Notes: generated by a model from the sequence alone, not told the origin. DNA of 64,000 nt from Sarocladium kiliense (GCA_030734395.1 JAUZTG010000048.1:1302001-1366000), one strand, 5' to 3'; counted from the stretch's first letter, positions 44,566 to 57,207 are shown. Program-made: numbers and translations.

Positions 44566-47370
44566 TGGTCGCAGCATAGAATATATCTAAGATGAGAATC
44601 GTGATTTACCGTTGTCGGAACAATGTGCATCAGATTATGGATCACAAGTGGTATCAGCAAAACGGCGGTCTTGTCTCTCCACAAGTCCCGGCCATGTCCA
44701 AGAGGTTGGCCTGTAGTCTTAGCACTTTGAAAGGCTCATAGGCTGTGGTCAAGCTAGCATCAGCAACCCAAGGACGGCCTGCGAGGCTCCGGCAAGAAGC
44801 AACGATAGGACGGGACACTCGTCACAGTTGACTCCAAGCCACAGTGGATTGACAAATGAGTCGGGCGGCTCCAACATTCAGCCAGTGCCATGTTGTGTAG
44901 GTGTTCAGCGCAATATATTGCCGGTTTGCTCCGTCTTCTGAACCGGACCGTTCCGTCCTGCCCGGCTGAATCATCACAGTGCTGGGCAGAGCTGTCAAGG
45001 TGTAACGTATGAACGGGATGTTCGATAGTAATACGAGGCTCTAGACCTTGTTTGAGGCGTTGGCACAGCATGAGCCGGACCCGTTACCTCAGAGCGTCTC
45101 GGAGGCGGTGAGCCGAACATGCAGCTATAGATAGATCATTCAAGGGTAGGACAAGTCGAACATGCATCGACGGCCCAGCAACAGAGTTCGGACAACGAAG
45201 TAACGAGAAACAATCATCCCCCGATGAGACTTTCCCGACCGGACTGACATGACGAAGCCATCACGGCAGATGATGTGGCTGTCAGGGACTTCCTCCGTTG
45301 CCCTGCCCCGACAAGAAGTGCGTTTCTCTACAGGACGCTAGGAACAGACTGGGCGCGTTTCATACCCCTGTGTTGGTCCGAGCGATCCTTGACGTGGGAT
45401 TGGGAAGAAAAGGCTTGGCCCACACTTTGAGATGGCGGCGTCCTGGATCATGTTTTTGGTGAGACTGTTGAGATGAGCTGTATTCGTGTGGTTGAGTGTG
45501 ATGAGGTCATTTCGGAATACCTAGAGAAGGGTCAGCTGAAAAGTTGGTCTGTGCTGCTATCCGGTCTGTATTTGCGACGAGTCGTTCTTGTGGCTTGTGT
45601 AGGTGCGGAGGTCGGCGGTTTCGTATTGGGTCGTGGTCACGGCCACCAAAGCGTTTAGCTAAAAGCTGTTTTGGCCGAGGTGTAATTGTGCATTGGATCT
45701 CTTTGATCGCAGATCCTTTCAGATGCTTGCGATTTGCTTTCTGGAATTGGCACAGATAGCGATGTTGATAGGGTTGTTATGTCTCATATGACCGACTCCC
45801 TTTTCAAGCGATGAGGTTTCTTTTGCCCTCTGCCCCATATTGCGAGTTGTGCCTTCCTGATTTGATGTATCGATTTACCAGTACTTACTGCCATCGCACT
45901 CATTAACAGGAAGCATGTAGACATAATCTACCGTTGCAAAATTGAGCTTCATGCAGATTGCTGCTCCGCGGCAACGCGTACCGTTCGCGTTAACTGTCAT
46001 CTCAACCATGACCATGACGATTGCTGCCTTCCGTTCATGCCGCCTCCTCCTCTTTTCTTGGGAAGGGCCCGGGAAGGAAAGAAGGCAGGCACTGGCAGGT
46101 GGAGGCTGACGGCGGGTCCAGAAGTCATCACTGATTGGGCACAGCACTCAACGGTCCCGGACAACAATCTCGCTTGAGCCCGATACACCAATCATGGGGG
46201 ATGTGTACCTGGATGTTGCCCCACATGGGCGGGGTTCTGGAGGCAGGAACAGAGGGGGTTAATGCAGGTCTATCACACTATTCCTGTCTTATGTCCCTTT
46301 ATCCCCATTTTATCCCTTTTGTGAACACCTTATGCTAGCTTATACTCCCTTGTGTCGCTTGTGCCTCCTATTGATGTGCGCTGCATCCCGTCAGTGGCTT
46401 GCACCCTCGTGTTGTCGCCCCTGCCGAACCGCTGAGACCCCTGGTCAACGCCCTGTCTTCCTCGCCGATCACCATCTCCCTTGTGAGGCCCCATCACACC
46501 CATCGATGCTACTGTGAATGGCAGCATAGTTCCAACACAGGGATGATCTGCCCTTGAACAGGCATCCTCAGCGGATCCTCCATCAGCTTGCCTGCTGGGA
46601 CTCCCTGGTCACACCCACCACCCATCCAGCATCCCACGTCGTTGGTTCTCTGGCTACCTGTCTGTTGTCTGCAGTGTCCGGGGGCTTGGGCTCGTTGCTG
46701 CGCCTTCGAGTCAGTTATCTCGTCGCCCTCCGGCTTCCCCTTCGCTCTCCTCTCTTCCTCTCACCAACCCCTCCCTTCAGGTCATCAGGCTCGACTATCG
46801 AACGTCGCCCTTTTTGAACATTTCAACCACACGATACTCATCGTGCGCGAAACTTTCTTCGTGCATCCGAGTGTGGCGTTGTTTGTTCGTCCATTCTTTT
46901 CCAACCTCGAAGGCGGTGCCCTCTTGAGACGATTTCTATTTCCGTCCGGCGACTACGACGACTTGAGCAAACCAGCCAAATCCATTCTCAGTCAACCTCG
47001 ATATCAACGGCGAACATCCAAATTCATCTCTCGTTTGGCACCTGGTCCAACCAACTACTTTCATTCATTGAATCCCTCGACTGTCCCTGAGACAACATCG
47101 ATTTTATCCCACCTGCGACGTCAGCCCGACCGTTCCCACATCTTCAATAGCGTTTACCACCACGTTCATTCCGCCCTCGACCCGCGATCGATAGCATTCC
47201 AGTGAAGCTGTCCCACCTCGCGCCACCCTCCAACAAAACAAACTTCTGTCCTGTGATCGGCGCTCCTGTTCTGCTATTCTGTTCTGCAGCTTTGCGATTC
47301 CGCAACTACTCCAGCATCTTCGAAGCAAGTGACCAGTGATCGCCAACGTTCACTCTCATCACAATTCAAG
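44566..47370. other. Long intergenic region and leader
   Basis: 2.8 kb without a supportable gene. From about 46560 to 47370 the + strand is C/T-rich and likely belongs to the promoter and long 5' UTR of the SH3 gene. It contains a 205-codon ORF (46588-47205) of low-complexity S/P/R/F character, which I do not call. Confidence 0.5.
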
Positions 47371-49511
47371 ATGACTGTACGACACCGCCATGTGCATCGC
47401 GACTGGCGCGATGATGCTCGCGCCTGGCGTGAGCAGATGAAGGAGGACGCTCGCAAATGGGGGGAGGACGCCAAAGACTGGATTGACGATGCCAATCCCT
47501 TCTCCGACAGCAACACCAACAGCAACAAGCAAAGGGCCGATGAGAGTTCAAGTGAAGGTAATGATGACCACCATTTAAACGAGAGAGAGCACAACCACCC
47601 AGGGCCCGGTCCTGGGTCCGGTCGATCCTCTCACCGCGAACAAGACGAGGACAACCAAGCTGACAGACCCCAAGCACCGAAAGTTAAGACTATCTATAAG
47701 ACCTTGAGTCAAACATTCGACGGCGACATCGGCGGCTACAAAACCCTTGCCGAGGACAAGAGCGAGCCAACGAAAGCGGCCAAGGGCAAGGACGAGGAGG
47801 AGTCGAAGGCGCCAAAGGCCAAGGCTACCGCAACATCCGACGAGGAGACCGCCACCGCCGAGAAGAAGAAGGCATTGCAGACCGACACCGAGACGGATCT
47901 GCCCACGGCTATCCGGAAACCTACCGTAACCACTTCTGTCGAGGATGATGTCCTCGTCAAGGAAACTGGCGAGCCTTCGGCGACCGCGGCTCTGCACACC
48001 GCCAACGAGGCGGACATCACCTCAGCTGCTCGCGGTGCCGTCAGCGCAACCGCCTCATCTGACGCGTCGGCATCGAACAGCAATGCTGATGCTGGAGCTA
48101 GCGCTGGAGCCAAAGCTGGAATTGCTTTCGGTGTATTGGGTGGTCTACTGGTCATCAGCCTGATTGTTTTCTTCATCTTCAACCGCCGCAAGAAGCACGC
48201 TCGCGAGAGGCTCGAAGATGATGACGAGAAGTTGCACGAGCCTGCTGGTGATGCAGCTTTCGCAGGTGGCGTCGCTGCCACGAGCAACCCGCGAGCTCCC
48301 CGCCTCAGCCTCCGTCCCGTTACCCAATTCTTCCCCGGCTTCAATGCAGAGAAGCGTGCCAGCAAGGGCGCTGCCATGACTTTGGCACCGGCTGCTGCTA
48401 TTGGAACTGGAGCCGTCACCCGTGGTGGTCCCTGGGATCGTCCATCTACTAGTCAAAGCACACACTCGGCTAATCCTTTCGGAAACCATGCGGAACGGGC
48501 TCCGTCACCAATTTCCGAGGAGCACAGCATGTACAACAAGCCAATGCCTCCCAGCCCTATGAGTGACGGCACGTCGGCTTCCGACCCCTTCACAGCCAAT
48601 GGTCCTCCTGTCGCCGCTGGTGCCGCCGCTGCAGGTGTTGCTGCAGTTGGTGCTACGGCCTTGACTCGCAAGACGTCTATGCGCAGGGATGGCCCAAACA
48701 AGGTCGACTTAACTCTCCCCCCTTCTCTGGGTGCTGTTCCTCCGAGCCCATCTGGCACTGAGTTCAGTGACACCCCAGAGACCCCTGGTGCCGGTCCTGC
48801 TCCTTCTGCAGGCGCCGCTGCTATCGCTGCCGCAGGTGGTCCGGCCAACACCGGCGTTCACCGCGTGCAGCTCGACTTCAACTCTACCCTTGAGGATGAG
48901 ATGGACCTCAAGGCGGGCCAACTTGTTCGTCTCCTGCACGAGTATGACGACGGATGGGTAAGTAATGAAAATCCTGCCTCCACAAACTTGACTAACATAT
49001 CCAGGCACTGTGCATCCGCCTTGATCGCTCCCAGCAAGGTGTAGTCCCACGTACCTGTCTGTCTACTCGCCCTGTCAAGCCACGCCCTCCCCCAGGCGCT
49101 CAACGTTCAGGCCCGCCCGTGAACCCCCAAGGACCACCTCGTGGCCCTCCTCGCGGGCCAGGATACCCTCGTGGACCTCCACCTAATGGCATGGGTCCCC
49201 AAGGTCGTCCTCGTGGTGCCAGTGGTGCCGGCCCTGCTCCCCATGGTGGTCATCCGATGAGTCCCTTCGGACCTGGACCCAATTCTCGCAGCCAATCACC
49301 CATGGGACGGCCAATGGGACCGCCCAATGGCCCTGGCCCAAGGTCACAGTCTCCTGGCCCTCGTATGCAAGGCCCTCCTGGTGGTCGATCGCAGAGCCCC
49401 AGCGGCATGAACCGCCGGATGAGTCCTCCTGGTCCAAGCCCAATGAACCAACACCAGAGAACCCCCTCAAGCCCCATCAACCGGAAACCTGTTCCAGGCC
49501 AGGCACTCTGA
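47371..49511 (+). CDS. Single-span membrane protein with cytosolic SH3 domain and proline-rich tail
   Basis: Exons 47371-48957 and 49005-49511 give 697 residues. Order: a charged head with W-x-D/R repeats (WRDDARAWREQMKEDARKW, residues 11-29), a long acidic Ala/Thr/Ser/Lys-rich region, one membrane segment at about 248-270 (IAFGVLGGLLVISLIVFFIF) followed by NRRKKHAR, a Ser/Ala/Pro linker, an SH3 domain at about 497-552 (VQLDFNSTLEDEMDLKAG ... LLHEYDDGWALCI), and a Pro/Gly/Arg/Gln-rich tail to the end. The intron splits the SH3 domain right after the DDGW Trp. There is no N-terminal signal peptide. The layout recalls Fus1-like or Sho1-like membrane SH3 proteins used in polarity or osmosensing, but those links are inference. 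Confidence 0.85.
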
Positions 49512-50730
49512 GGGACGGAGACAGTCCATCAGTAATCCTGGTTCGGCAGGGCGTTTTTTCGGTTTACAGGGAGCGACATTTGGGCATGACATCTGGCTGG
49601 CGTTCGGGGACGACATAGCGAACCACTTGAACTAAAAGGAGTCCATCTACTGCCACGTGTTCTACGAAGACACTTGTAGCATCATCATTTTTTCGGAAAC
49701 TATTTCTTGTCACTCGTTCACCCTATTTTCTTTCCTTTGCCAGCTCTGCATACGAGCTATTCACTGTTTATATTTCCAACATACAGCCATGTGAGGATGA
49801 AGCTCGAGATGATGAACTCCGCCGAGGAGCAGAGTCAGTGGATGGGAGGATGAATGGCCACAGCGCGGGTCGCCAACGTGTTTCACGAAAGCATACCCAT
49901 GCGCATGAGGAGGATTTGCCAGGATACTTGATCTTTCATAGCTGACCGCTAATGCTGGTGATGAGTATCTTTTTAGCATGTGAGGGGACATAGGAAGTGT
50001 CAATATGAGAAGCTGCTGCAATTCAACCGCGTCTACTGCTGTGCACTGTGAATTCATGCCTCTGCCTCCAAGGATGCAGCAAGCGACTCCAGCATGCTTC
50101 ACTAAGACGGATGTTTGAGCCAGATTAAGAACAGCACTTGGTGATGCACGTTTTCTTCCGACCTGCCCATAACAAACTGTGGCGATTCTTGCCATAAAGC
50201 ATTCATTGACAAGGCGCCTGAACAACAGAATCATTATCCTGGTCGACAGGAGAGGGATACAACGCCATGCCGTGATGCCATGTTCTTAGTTCTGGACAGA
50301 CTGATCCCACGGCAAGGTGCATGACTTCACGTTCTACGATCCGCAAGCGTCCTATTGACCGAGGCACGAACCCTTGACGCATACGTGAGACACCATTGTG
50401 TTCCCTCAGGCACATCGCTCTGATGCGGGCCGGTGACAATCGATGTGACCTCAGCTTCTATTGTTTCTATGGTGCAGGCGGGATCAGGTGGACTGGCGAC
50501 CAGGTGTTGGGCAGGTGGCAGCTTCGTCCCAACCTCGCACTTCTTGCCTCACCGCACCATTTCGCATCTCGCTACTGGGGCTTCTTCTTGTACTCTTTGT
50601 ATGGGAACTGGTATTCCTTCTTCTTTTCTTCTGCAACCTCCTACCTGCAGCAGAATAGCCTCAACACCTCAGCATCGCCACCATACCTCTTCAACAAGAC
50701 CACTCCCTCGTTTCTTCGCCCTTTGGCAGC
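49512..50730. other. Intergenic
   Basis: 1.2 kb without a supportable gene. A 157-codon minus ORF at 49761-50234 has no domain or splice support. The CVNH promoter occupies the right part. Confidence 0.5.
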
Positions 50731-51451
50731 ATGCGAAATAAAAACAGCCTCAAGATGACAGTCCTCGGTTCTATCCTCCTGGTCCTCGCCGCTCTTCTCG
50801 ATCAAGCCCTCGCCTTGCCATCTCCCAACCCTGACCGCATCCCCACGCGCCCGGCCGCTGAAATCGAAAAGGTCTCCCTGCCTGGCTTCAGTCAAGTTCA
50901 ACCGACCAAGGAGGATGCTACCAATGATGACGATCTGCCGGTCAACCCCAGCTGGACATTCAACCAGACCTGCTCCCAGCTGACCTTGGGTGGACGTGGA
51001 AAGAAAGGGGCTACGACTCTGGAGGGGACTTGTCGAGATCAGGATGGAGTGTGGTGGGATACAAGCCTCAATCTGAATATGTGCTTTGAGAATGATGGTG
51101 GTGTTCTGCAGTACAGGGACTCGTAAGTATTTGCTAGTACCTTTAAGACAATGATGATTGACAAAGAATTTAGGGGCAACTTCGACAGCGAATGCCGCCC
51201 TTGCATCATCTCTGAAGATGGTAAGTCGGAGAAGGGCTTGGTCTTGAAGTGCAATTGCCTCAACCCTGATGGCATTCCCCAATACACCTCCATCGGCATG
51301 GGCCCCAACTGTGAGTCTCTTGAACCTCCTCATGTATTGGTCTGGTACTGACAATGGTGCAGTCGACCACCCTCTCACCGTTAAGGCTGTTGCTGGACGA
51401 CTCATTTGCGGTGACCAGATCGGAAACAAATCACCCAATTTTGCTGGATGA
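50731..51451 (+). CDS. Secreted cyanovirin-N homology (CVNH) protein
   Basis: Exons 50731-51122, 51174-51310 and 51363-51451 give 205 residues; an internal ATG at 50755 gives the cleaner signal peptide (MTVLGSILLVLAALLDQALA). After a Pro/Asp-rich spacer (about 30-75) the CVNH pattern appears: FNQTCSQLTLG, LEGTCRDQDGVW, DTSLNLNMCFENDGG, GNFDSECRPCIISED, LKCNCLN, ending ICGDQIG. Eight cysteines are in the domain, more than the four of cyanovirin, so extra disulphides are likely. Relatives bind mannose-type glycans; sugar specificity is not shown. The third exon codes for the last 29 residues; without it the domain would be cut short. Codons joined at both introns restore the family motifs. Confidence 0.85.
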
Positions 51452-51753
51452 GGATGGTCCACAAGGAAAGATGAAGGCAGAGCAAGTCACGCATACAACG
51501 CAGGTTTGGAGAAGTCTATGTATATCTCCATTGCTACATCACCGTTTCTTCGTAATCCACGAGCTAAGAGAGGTTCACCATCAGGTGCTTTCCTATCGCA
51601 TCTCTCTCGATTCGATGAAGATGACCTGTTTGTCATCCACGTAGGTCCATGCCTCGTGTCCACGTCGTGAAGAAGAAGAATAGAACAATGTTAAAATAAT
51701 GAACAGAATAGCAAGTAAAAGACCATAGCTTCATAGACTTATTCCTCGGTCGT

Positions 51754-52743
51754 TCAACCCGCAAGCATGGTCATCATGCTTGCGAAGCCTTCGGAGAGCT
51801 CGGGGCAATCCCTGGCCAGCTCATGGAATTCGGGAACATTGTTGAGGTGACCCAAAATGCAAACCAGATATCTTAGAATGCAGTACCGTATCTCGCCATG
51901 AGCATCGAATGACCATGCTTCCTTTGCGAGCTCGACAACGTCGTGAACCCTGGCAGGGCAGTGAAGCTGGAAGGTGTAGAGTGTGTGGTGTAGCCGGTGT
52001 CGGGCCAATGTCTCAAGCGGCTCGATGAGATACTTGTTGGCGAGAACGCAGAGCCGTAAATGGCTGCTGGAGGTAGGAACGTAACTTTGCAAAGGGCGAG
52101 GATTAGGTCGAGGTTGCCACGTGAGCAATGCTGGAGTCATTTTGCTTCCTTTACTTATGAAGTCAATGTCGCATTCGACCGGAGGACTATGACCTGGAAT
52201 CAGGCGACATGCGGTGTACCTTCGGAACTGTTCGATGAGGCTGACCTTCCAGCCTTCTTTGGCCATATCGAGCTCGCCATCGGTCCACGATGTCAGCTTT
52301 CTGCGCTTGAGCCGAGCACCCCTGGACTGGGCTTCAGAGTCGATGAACGCCTCTCTGTACCGCGCCAAGCTGAAGACAGAGGATATTCGGGTCTCATGAT
52401 GCGGAAGTTTTACTGAGGAGCGGGATCCTGGAAGAGCTGACTGCTCCTGGAAGTCTTTGTCTGAGAGCTGGGCAATGACATCGAGGCCTTCCTTGCTCGA
52501 GCCACAGATGTCTCGAGGCTTGGCCTCGACGTAGCCACTTGTGTAGGCGTATTCGGAGAAGCGCAGGAAAGTTCCTACATCAACATCCGGCCATTCGACC
52601 TTGCCCTCAACGGCTTCCTTCATGCTTCCATTGACGAGGATGTTCAATGGATCCGAGAGGCGGGCCACAAGGTCACTGTGGATATGAAACTCCTTCTTCT
52701 CAGGACCGATGATAAAGACGAATGGCTTGGAGGAGAGTGGACT
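51754..52743 (-). CDS. BTB/POZ-domain protein, 5' end unresolved
   Basis: The open frame from 52743 reads SSKPFVFIIGPEKKEFHIH and SDLVARLSDPLNILVNG, then VEWPDVDVGTFLRFSEYAYTSGY: the BTB first half common to fungal BTB proteins. A charged linker follows (KRRKLTSW), then LRLCVLANKYLIEPLETLARHRLHHTL, the BTB/BACK-like helix pair, ending LSEGFASMMTMLAG. There is no ATG in frame upstream before a TGA, so a small first exon must be spliced in; candidate acceptors sit at CACAG and CCAAG just upstream of KPFVF, and MWQFPAEFA near 52880 is one possible first exon. I give the end of the visible frame as the start. The family joins proteins to cullin-3 or acts in transcription; role unknown. Confidence 0.8.
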   Translation of the reverse strand, partial: SPLSSKPFVFIIGPEKKEFHIHSDLVARLSDPLNILVNGSMKEAVEGKVEWPDVDVGTFLRFSEYAYTSGYVEAKPRDICGSSKEGLDVIAQLSDKDFQEQSALPGSRSSVKLPHHETRISSVFSLARYREAFIDSEAQSRGARLKRRKLTSWTDGELDMAKEGWKVSLIEQFRRYTACRLIPGHSPPVECDIDFISKGSKMTPALLTWQPRPNPRPLQSYVPTSSSHLRLCVLANKYLIEPLETLARHRLHHTLYTFQLHCPARVHDVVELAKEAWSFDAHGEIRYCILRYLVCILGHLNNVPEFHELARDCPELSEGFASMMTMLAG

Positions 52744-53155
52744 GTGATGTCTTGCGTGATAAGCGCATGTGATGGCAATGGCTTCGTTCGTGGAGGATCA
52801 CAAGAAGCAGGATTTGGCGCTCCCGAAGCAGGAGGCGGATCTGCTACCGCGAACTCGGCGGGAAACTGCCACATGGTGAGGATATGTGAGGTAGGCGGGA
52901 CGAGACCACTGTCTATTCCTTGCGACTGCATGACCAAGTCCAAGATGGCCACTCCAGGGTGGATGTTGGAGAGCCAAACGAAGTGTAATAGTAGATGTAA
53001 GGTAGGGCTGATGACTGTTCGTTGAGAAAGTTGGAAGAGGGTACAAAGTGGGAAAGCCGATCTGAGCAGGTGGTCGCAATGAGGGACGATTCGATCGGCT
53101 GTAGATTTCGACAGGAGCAGCTGCAGAGAGCTTCACGGAATGGCTCAACATATCC
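52744..53155. other. Region between the BTB gene and TFIIIC 3' end
   Basis: 412 bases upstream of the leftward BTB gene and downstream of the leftward TFIIIC gene. It likely includes the BTB first exon and promoter. I see nothing else. Confidence 0.5.
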
Positions 53156-55494
53156 TCATACCACGAATTTGCCGCCGCAAGCCTCACAAGCCTTGCTCGC
53201 CTCGGGCACAGTAACGCCCGGTCCCAAGTGCTCCTTAGCCACAGCCTCGAGCTCTGATCTCCTCAGGCATCTCTTACCACAGACTGCACATACACGCGAG
53301 ATGCCAGGCTCCATGATAGCAAGACCAGTAGCCACACAAGCAGCTATTCCGAAAGAGTTAGCGCTGATAAAGAGGCAGAATGCAGGGAGGACACTCACCC
53401 CAAGAATGGCCATTCTCGCACCATGTCGAGTCTCCCACGGATGTGAGCTTGCCATCACAAAATACACACAGCTGCTTTGACAGGACATCGGCAAACAGCT
53501 TCCTGAGTTCAGACCCGCTGCTGGAGTCCTCACCTTCGGTCTTGATTCTATCAAAGACTGTGACGCCTGGAACGGGGGGGCCATCGGCATACATCCAGTT
53601 CCACATCTTCCCCTCTGTAGTCAAGCTTGCGGCATGCTGAGGCTCAGCCAGGGGCTCGCGACCAAAGTATACGCTGCACACGCCTTGTCGGTGAGGATAT
53701 AGTGAGCTGTACTTCGATACTACCACTGCCGTGAATGAGCCGCCAGGGGCAGATGCCAAACCCCAGAGACGAAATCGGTAGGGATGTTCTAGTGTCTCGG
53801 GTTTCTCCTCGCCTTCAGACTCGTCGCCCATGTCGTCACTGTCAGATTCAGGTTCAAGACCGCCCATCACTGTTGCACGAGGGACGAGCATAGTGGTGTT
53901 CTTGCGAATGCGATCTGCCCATGACGGAACCTTTGAGGTCTCTTGAGGCAGGTTCGTTTCATACCAATCTTGGTTGGTTCCGGTTGCAGAGAGCCTGACT
54001 AAGGTGTATAAGGGTACAGGGGGTTTGTGGCTTGTGTCTGGTGGGTGCATGACGATACCTAGGTCGAGGTGTCAGAACAGTCAGGCAAGAAGGGAACTGT
54101 GATTAGGCTGCGTACCGGCAATGGGATTCTTGGGCCCATTGTCAGGAGGATATGTTGTCGAGCAATCATTGGTCGAATGCTCCGCGAGAGGCGCCTCGAT
54201 GGGCCATGTCAAGGAGACCTCAAAGGGCTTGATTTTCGTGGGTGTTCCGATATATCCTCGTGCCGAGTGTCTTCCGTCTCCATCCGTCCAAATCTGGATA
54301 GCAGAGGTCAGTCACAAGGTTATAATATCTAGTCCAGAAGGAACTTACTGCGTCTTCGAACTCGACGAATGCATCCGCTGACAGGGATAGGCACGCCGCT
54401 ATGGTGTCGGATCCCTCGACCTCGATGGTCGGCAGCTCACCCACTTTCCAGTCACCAGTCATAGTCACACGGCGGAAACCAACGTAGTTCGGGGCAATGT
54501 AGGCCAATGTAGCTGTGCGAGTATCGCCTTCTGCAACCCATTGACTCCATTTCAGGGCGTAAGAACTCCCTGATGGAACAAAGTCGGGGTCTATAGCATC
54601 GTCAAGCTCCTGTATTGGTCAGTCGAGCGGATGAGGCGGAGGATACCCAAATTTTCCATTTACCTTATGAGGACCGCTGCCATTGAAGCGAGCAACTTCC
54701 TGAATATCCCAACCTTCGGAGAGAGCACCCTCCTTGACAGCTCCTGCAATCTCTGCGAACTGGACGCTCATAATTACCACGTCGCCGTCCTCCGTTCTGT
54801 AGGCCAATAGTGCCCTTCCTGGAGCAACGTCCTTGGCCCAAGAGAATGAAGTAATACGCTCGTCCATGAATCGATGACCCTTTGCCTCCTCAGGATCAGG
54901 TATCGGCAACATACCTCCCAAGCCCCAAAGAATCTTCCACATTTTCACCGACCTGCTTGTCAAGCCGGCCTCTGCTGCTTCCTCATGATCAATGTGCTCT
55001 CCAAACACTATCACGCACCCTGTAGTCAACAGGACTGACAACACGGGTCTCAAATTACACCCCAAACCAGACGGCGACCACTCGACCCTTACAACCTGGG
55101 CCATCCCAGCCCCCCTCCCCGTCACTGGTCCAGCACCCCCAAACCCCTCCGGCACCTCTCTCGCTGGGACCTGAACCCCTTTGAAAGCAAACAGTTGCCG
55201 ATTCAAATCCTTAATCGCTCGGATCTTACTTGAAATCCGGATCGAGAGCGACAACTGCGAACGAGGCACGCCGGCAGGACCGCCACGCCGAGGGGACGGA
55301 TAGGAGGGGAGAAAGACATGGATGCAGTCGTCAGCTGCGACGGCAAGCTCAGCGTCGGCAGAGAAAGCGATGCTGTGGGTGTTTAGAGGGCGAGGACGGA
55401 GGTTGAGGGTTTGAAGCTGTGGGATCTGAGGCGCGTTAGGATAATATGGAGTATATATCCCCGGAATCTGTTACTCTACCTGTGAACGATCCAT
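53156..55494 (-). CDS. TFIIIC 90-kDa/delta subunit with C-terminal zinc finger
   Basis: Six exons: 55494-55480, 55425-54664, 54609-54349, 54293-54116, 54058-53399 and 53343-53156; 687 residues with all phases matching. TFIIIC binds internal promoters of tRNA genes and recruits TFIIIB and Pol III. The N-terminal half has a WD/beta-propeller pattern (for example RVEWSPSGLGCNLRPVLSVL, ITSFSWAKDVAPGRALLAYR, LWGLASAPGGSFTAVVVS). The C-terminal TFIIIC zinc-finger region begins about residue 601: CVFCDG, WCENGHSW, then a GLAIM helix, CAVCGKRC, and a final CEACGGKF. An intron sits inside the finger after NGHSW. An acidic stretch (SDSDDMGDESEGEE) lies between domains. The first exon codes only for MDRSQ. 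Family assignment rests on the finger and propeller layout. Confidence 0.85.
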
Positions 55495-55984
55495 TATGCC
55501 TGTCTCAGCCTGTCAACCGACCAGCAGGCTATTGAAAAAGTCCAGTAGGCGGTTCCAGACGCATCAGAAATGAGGGCGCGACTCGCAATGGCGGTTTATG
55601 GGAGGTGTCGAGGTTGAGTGAGGTCAAGTTTGAAGGTCCCACTGTCGAGTGAAGGCGGCAGACTGAAGTTGAGACACTGCGAGCGCGCTCACCAATTTAC
55701 ACACGTTGTCTCTTCCAGCCACCAATGGATGCATCGCTGCCATGGCCAGTCCGTCAAGGCAAATAATCACATTTTGAAATTCAGTTCAAAAGTCTCAGAT
55801 AAGACACTGAGTTTCACGACGGCACTGGCACGATATGGGACTCTCGCATTCAGCAAAGGTGAGATCATATGGGATATATTTTTCTTCTTCAGGACTCAAA
55901 AGCAAGTCTCTTTCGCTTCATATATAACGCCTTTATACAATGCATGGCCACAGATGGCGAACGACAACCAATCAGCAAACAAAT
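55495..55984. other. Intergenic
   Basis: 490 bases between the TFIIIC start and the GPI8 3' end. A 162-codon + ORF covers it but reads as low-complexity and is not supported. Confidence 0.6.
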
Positions 55985-57207
55985 CTAGCCCAAGTATGAG
56001 CCGACAACCCAGAGACCAGCGCATCCAGCCAACGCTGCGACACCTGCGACCTTCTTCCCCCACCAATTGTCCTCCGTCAATGCCCTGGCACCTTGAACCT
56101 TCCTAGCTGGTGGTTCCGTAGGCTGGCTGGCTGGTACACTAGATTCATTGTTCCTCATAGCGACCATCTCTTCAGCCTCCTTCTGACGCAGGACAGCGAT
56201 CGTCTTGCTCAACTCCAGGAATTCCTGCTCCAAAGTCATGTTCTGTGCGCGATCCACCTCAACGTTTTGGATATTGCCGAAGAAATCAGTGATACGGCGC
56301 TCGCGTGCTGCTTCCGCGCCTCCAGGGAAGAGATCGTAGCGGATGCCAGGGTTGGAGTGGATCTTGTCATAGTCGTAACTATCGAAGAGCTCGCCGAGCG
56401 TCTTTTCGCTGCTGAGGTCCTTGACTTGCGATTCAAGAAACTCGAGGTTGTAGTATGTGTAGCGATCGATGACAGCGACACCGACGTCGTTGTCGGCGTG
56501 GTGGGAGTATGAGGATTGATCGAGCTCGGAGGAGCCAGTGGCGATGATGTTCGGAGAGTAGAGGCGGCTGTACATGGTATTTGCCTGGCAGGTATCGATC
56601 ATGAACAGGATCTCGTGGTACCTGGAGGGACTTGTCAGTATAGGGGAACGCGATATGGGACTGATGGCACCACGAACCTCTTCTTCTCCCACATCTGTTC
56701 GAAAGCGTCTGCAAGATCAAAGGCACCAATCTCTTCGGCATCCTGGAACTTGAGGAACTCATTGCCGCCGTGTCCAGTCATGTACACCAGGATGTTACTC
56801 CGATCATCTGTGAGCAGGCGCTTACTCCTCGGCATCTCCGCGCCAACGCGATCTGTCAGCAGACGAATGAAGTTCTCAACCGTGACCTCATAGCCACGGT
56901 AGTCGACCTCGATGTTGTCTCCGTAGAGATCGACAGCGCGGTCGGAGTTGCTGTAGACAGTGCCAGGGAAGGCGTTGCGGGGGTTGCAGGCCATGTCGTC
57001 TGGCAACATCATGATGATCTGGGAATCGGGGATGCCAAGTCGCTTGACGGTGCGATACATGGAGAGAACATTGGCAAGATGGCGGTAGTTGAACCAGAAG
57101 CGTGAGGTTGCGACGAGGACTGCCCAGTTGCTGGTGTGCTCTGCGGCGGAGGGCGCAGCAAGGAGGGCTGCCGCGAGAACAGCTTGGACTGATGAGAGGA
57201 GCTTCAT
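55985..57207 (-). CDS. GPI8: GPI transamidase catalytic subunit
   Basis: Exon 1 is 57207-56678 and exon 2 is 56621-55985, 388 residues, matching yeast Gpi8. Caspase-like (C13) protease in the ER that cuts the C-terminal signal and attaches the GPI anchor. Signal peptide 1-22, then SNWAVLVATSRFWFNYRH. Catalytic His about 146 in TGHGG and catalytic Cys about 188 in IDTCQA; the second exon is needed for the Cys. The end (KVAGVAALAGCAGLWVVGSYLG) is a membrane segment, as in the family. An inverted TTAGGG-like motif lies about 220-250 bases upstream. Its presence in this window with two GPI-type proteins is probably coincidence, since they are tens of kilobases away. Confidence 0.96.

Noticed and set aside
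46588..47205. 205-codon ORF upstream of the SH3 gene
   Set aside because: Ser/Pro/Phe-rich low-complexity translation of a C/T-rich leader, with no domain or splice sites. It is more likely 5' UTR.
55985..57207. Functional cluster of GPI8 with the GPI-tailed proteins
   Set aside because: The GH76 and cupredoxin genes are about 50 and 18 kb away with many unrelated genes between, so linkage looks accidental.
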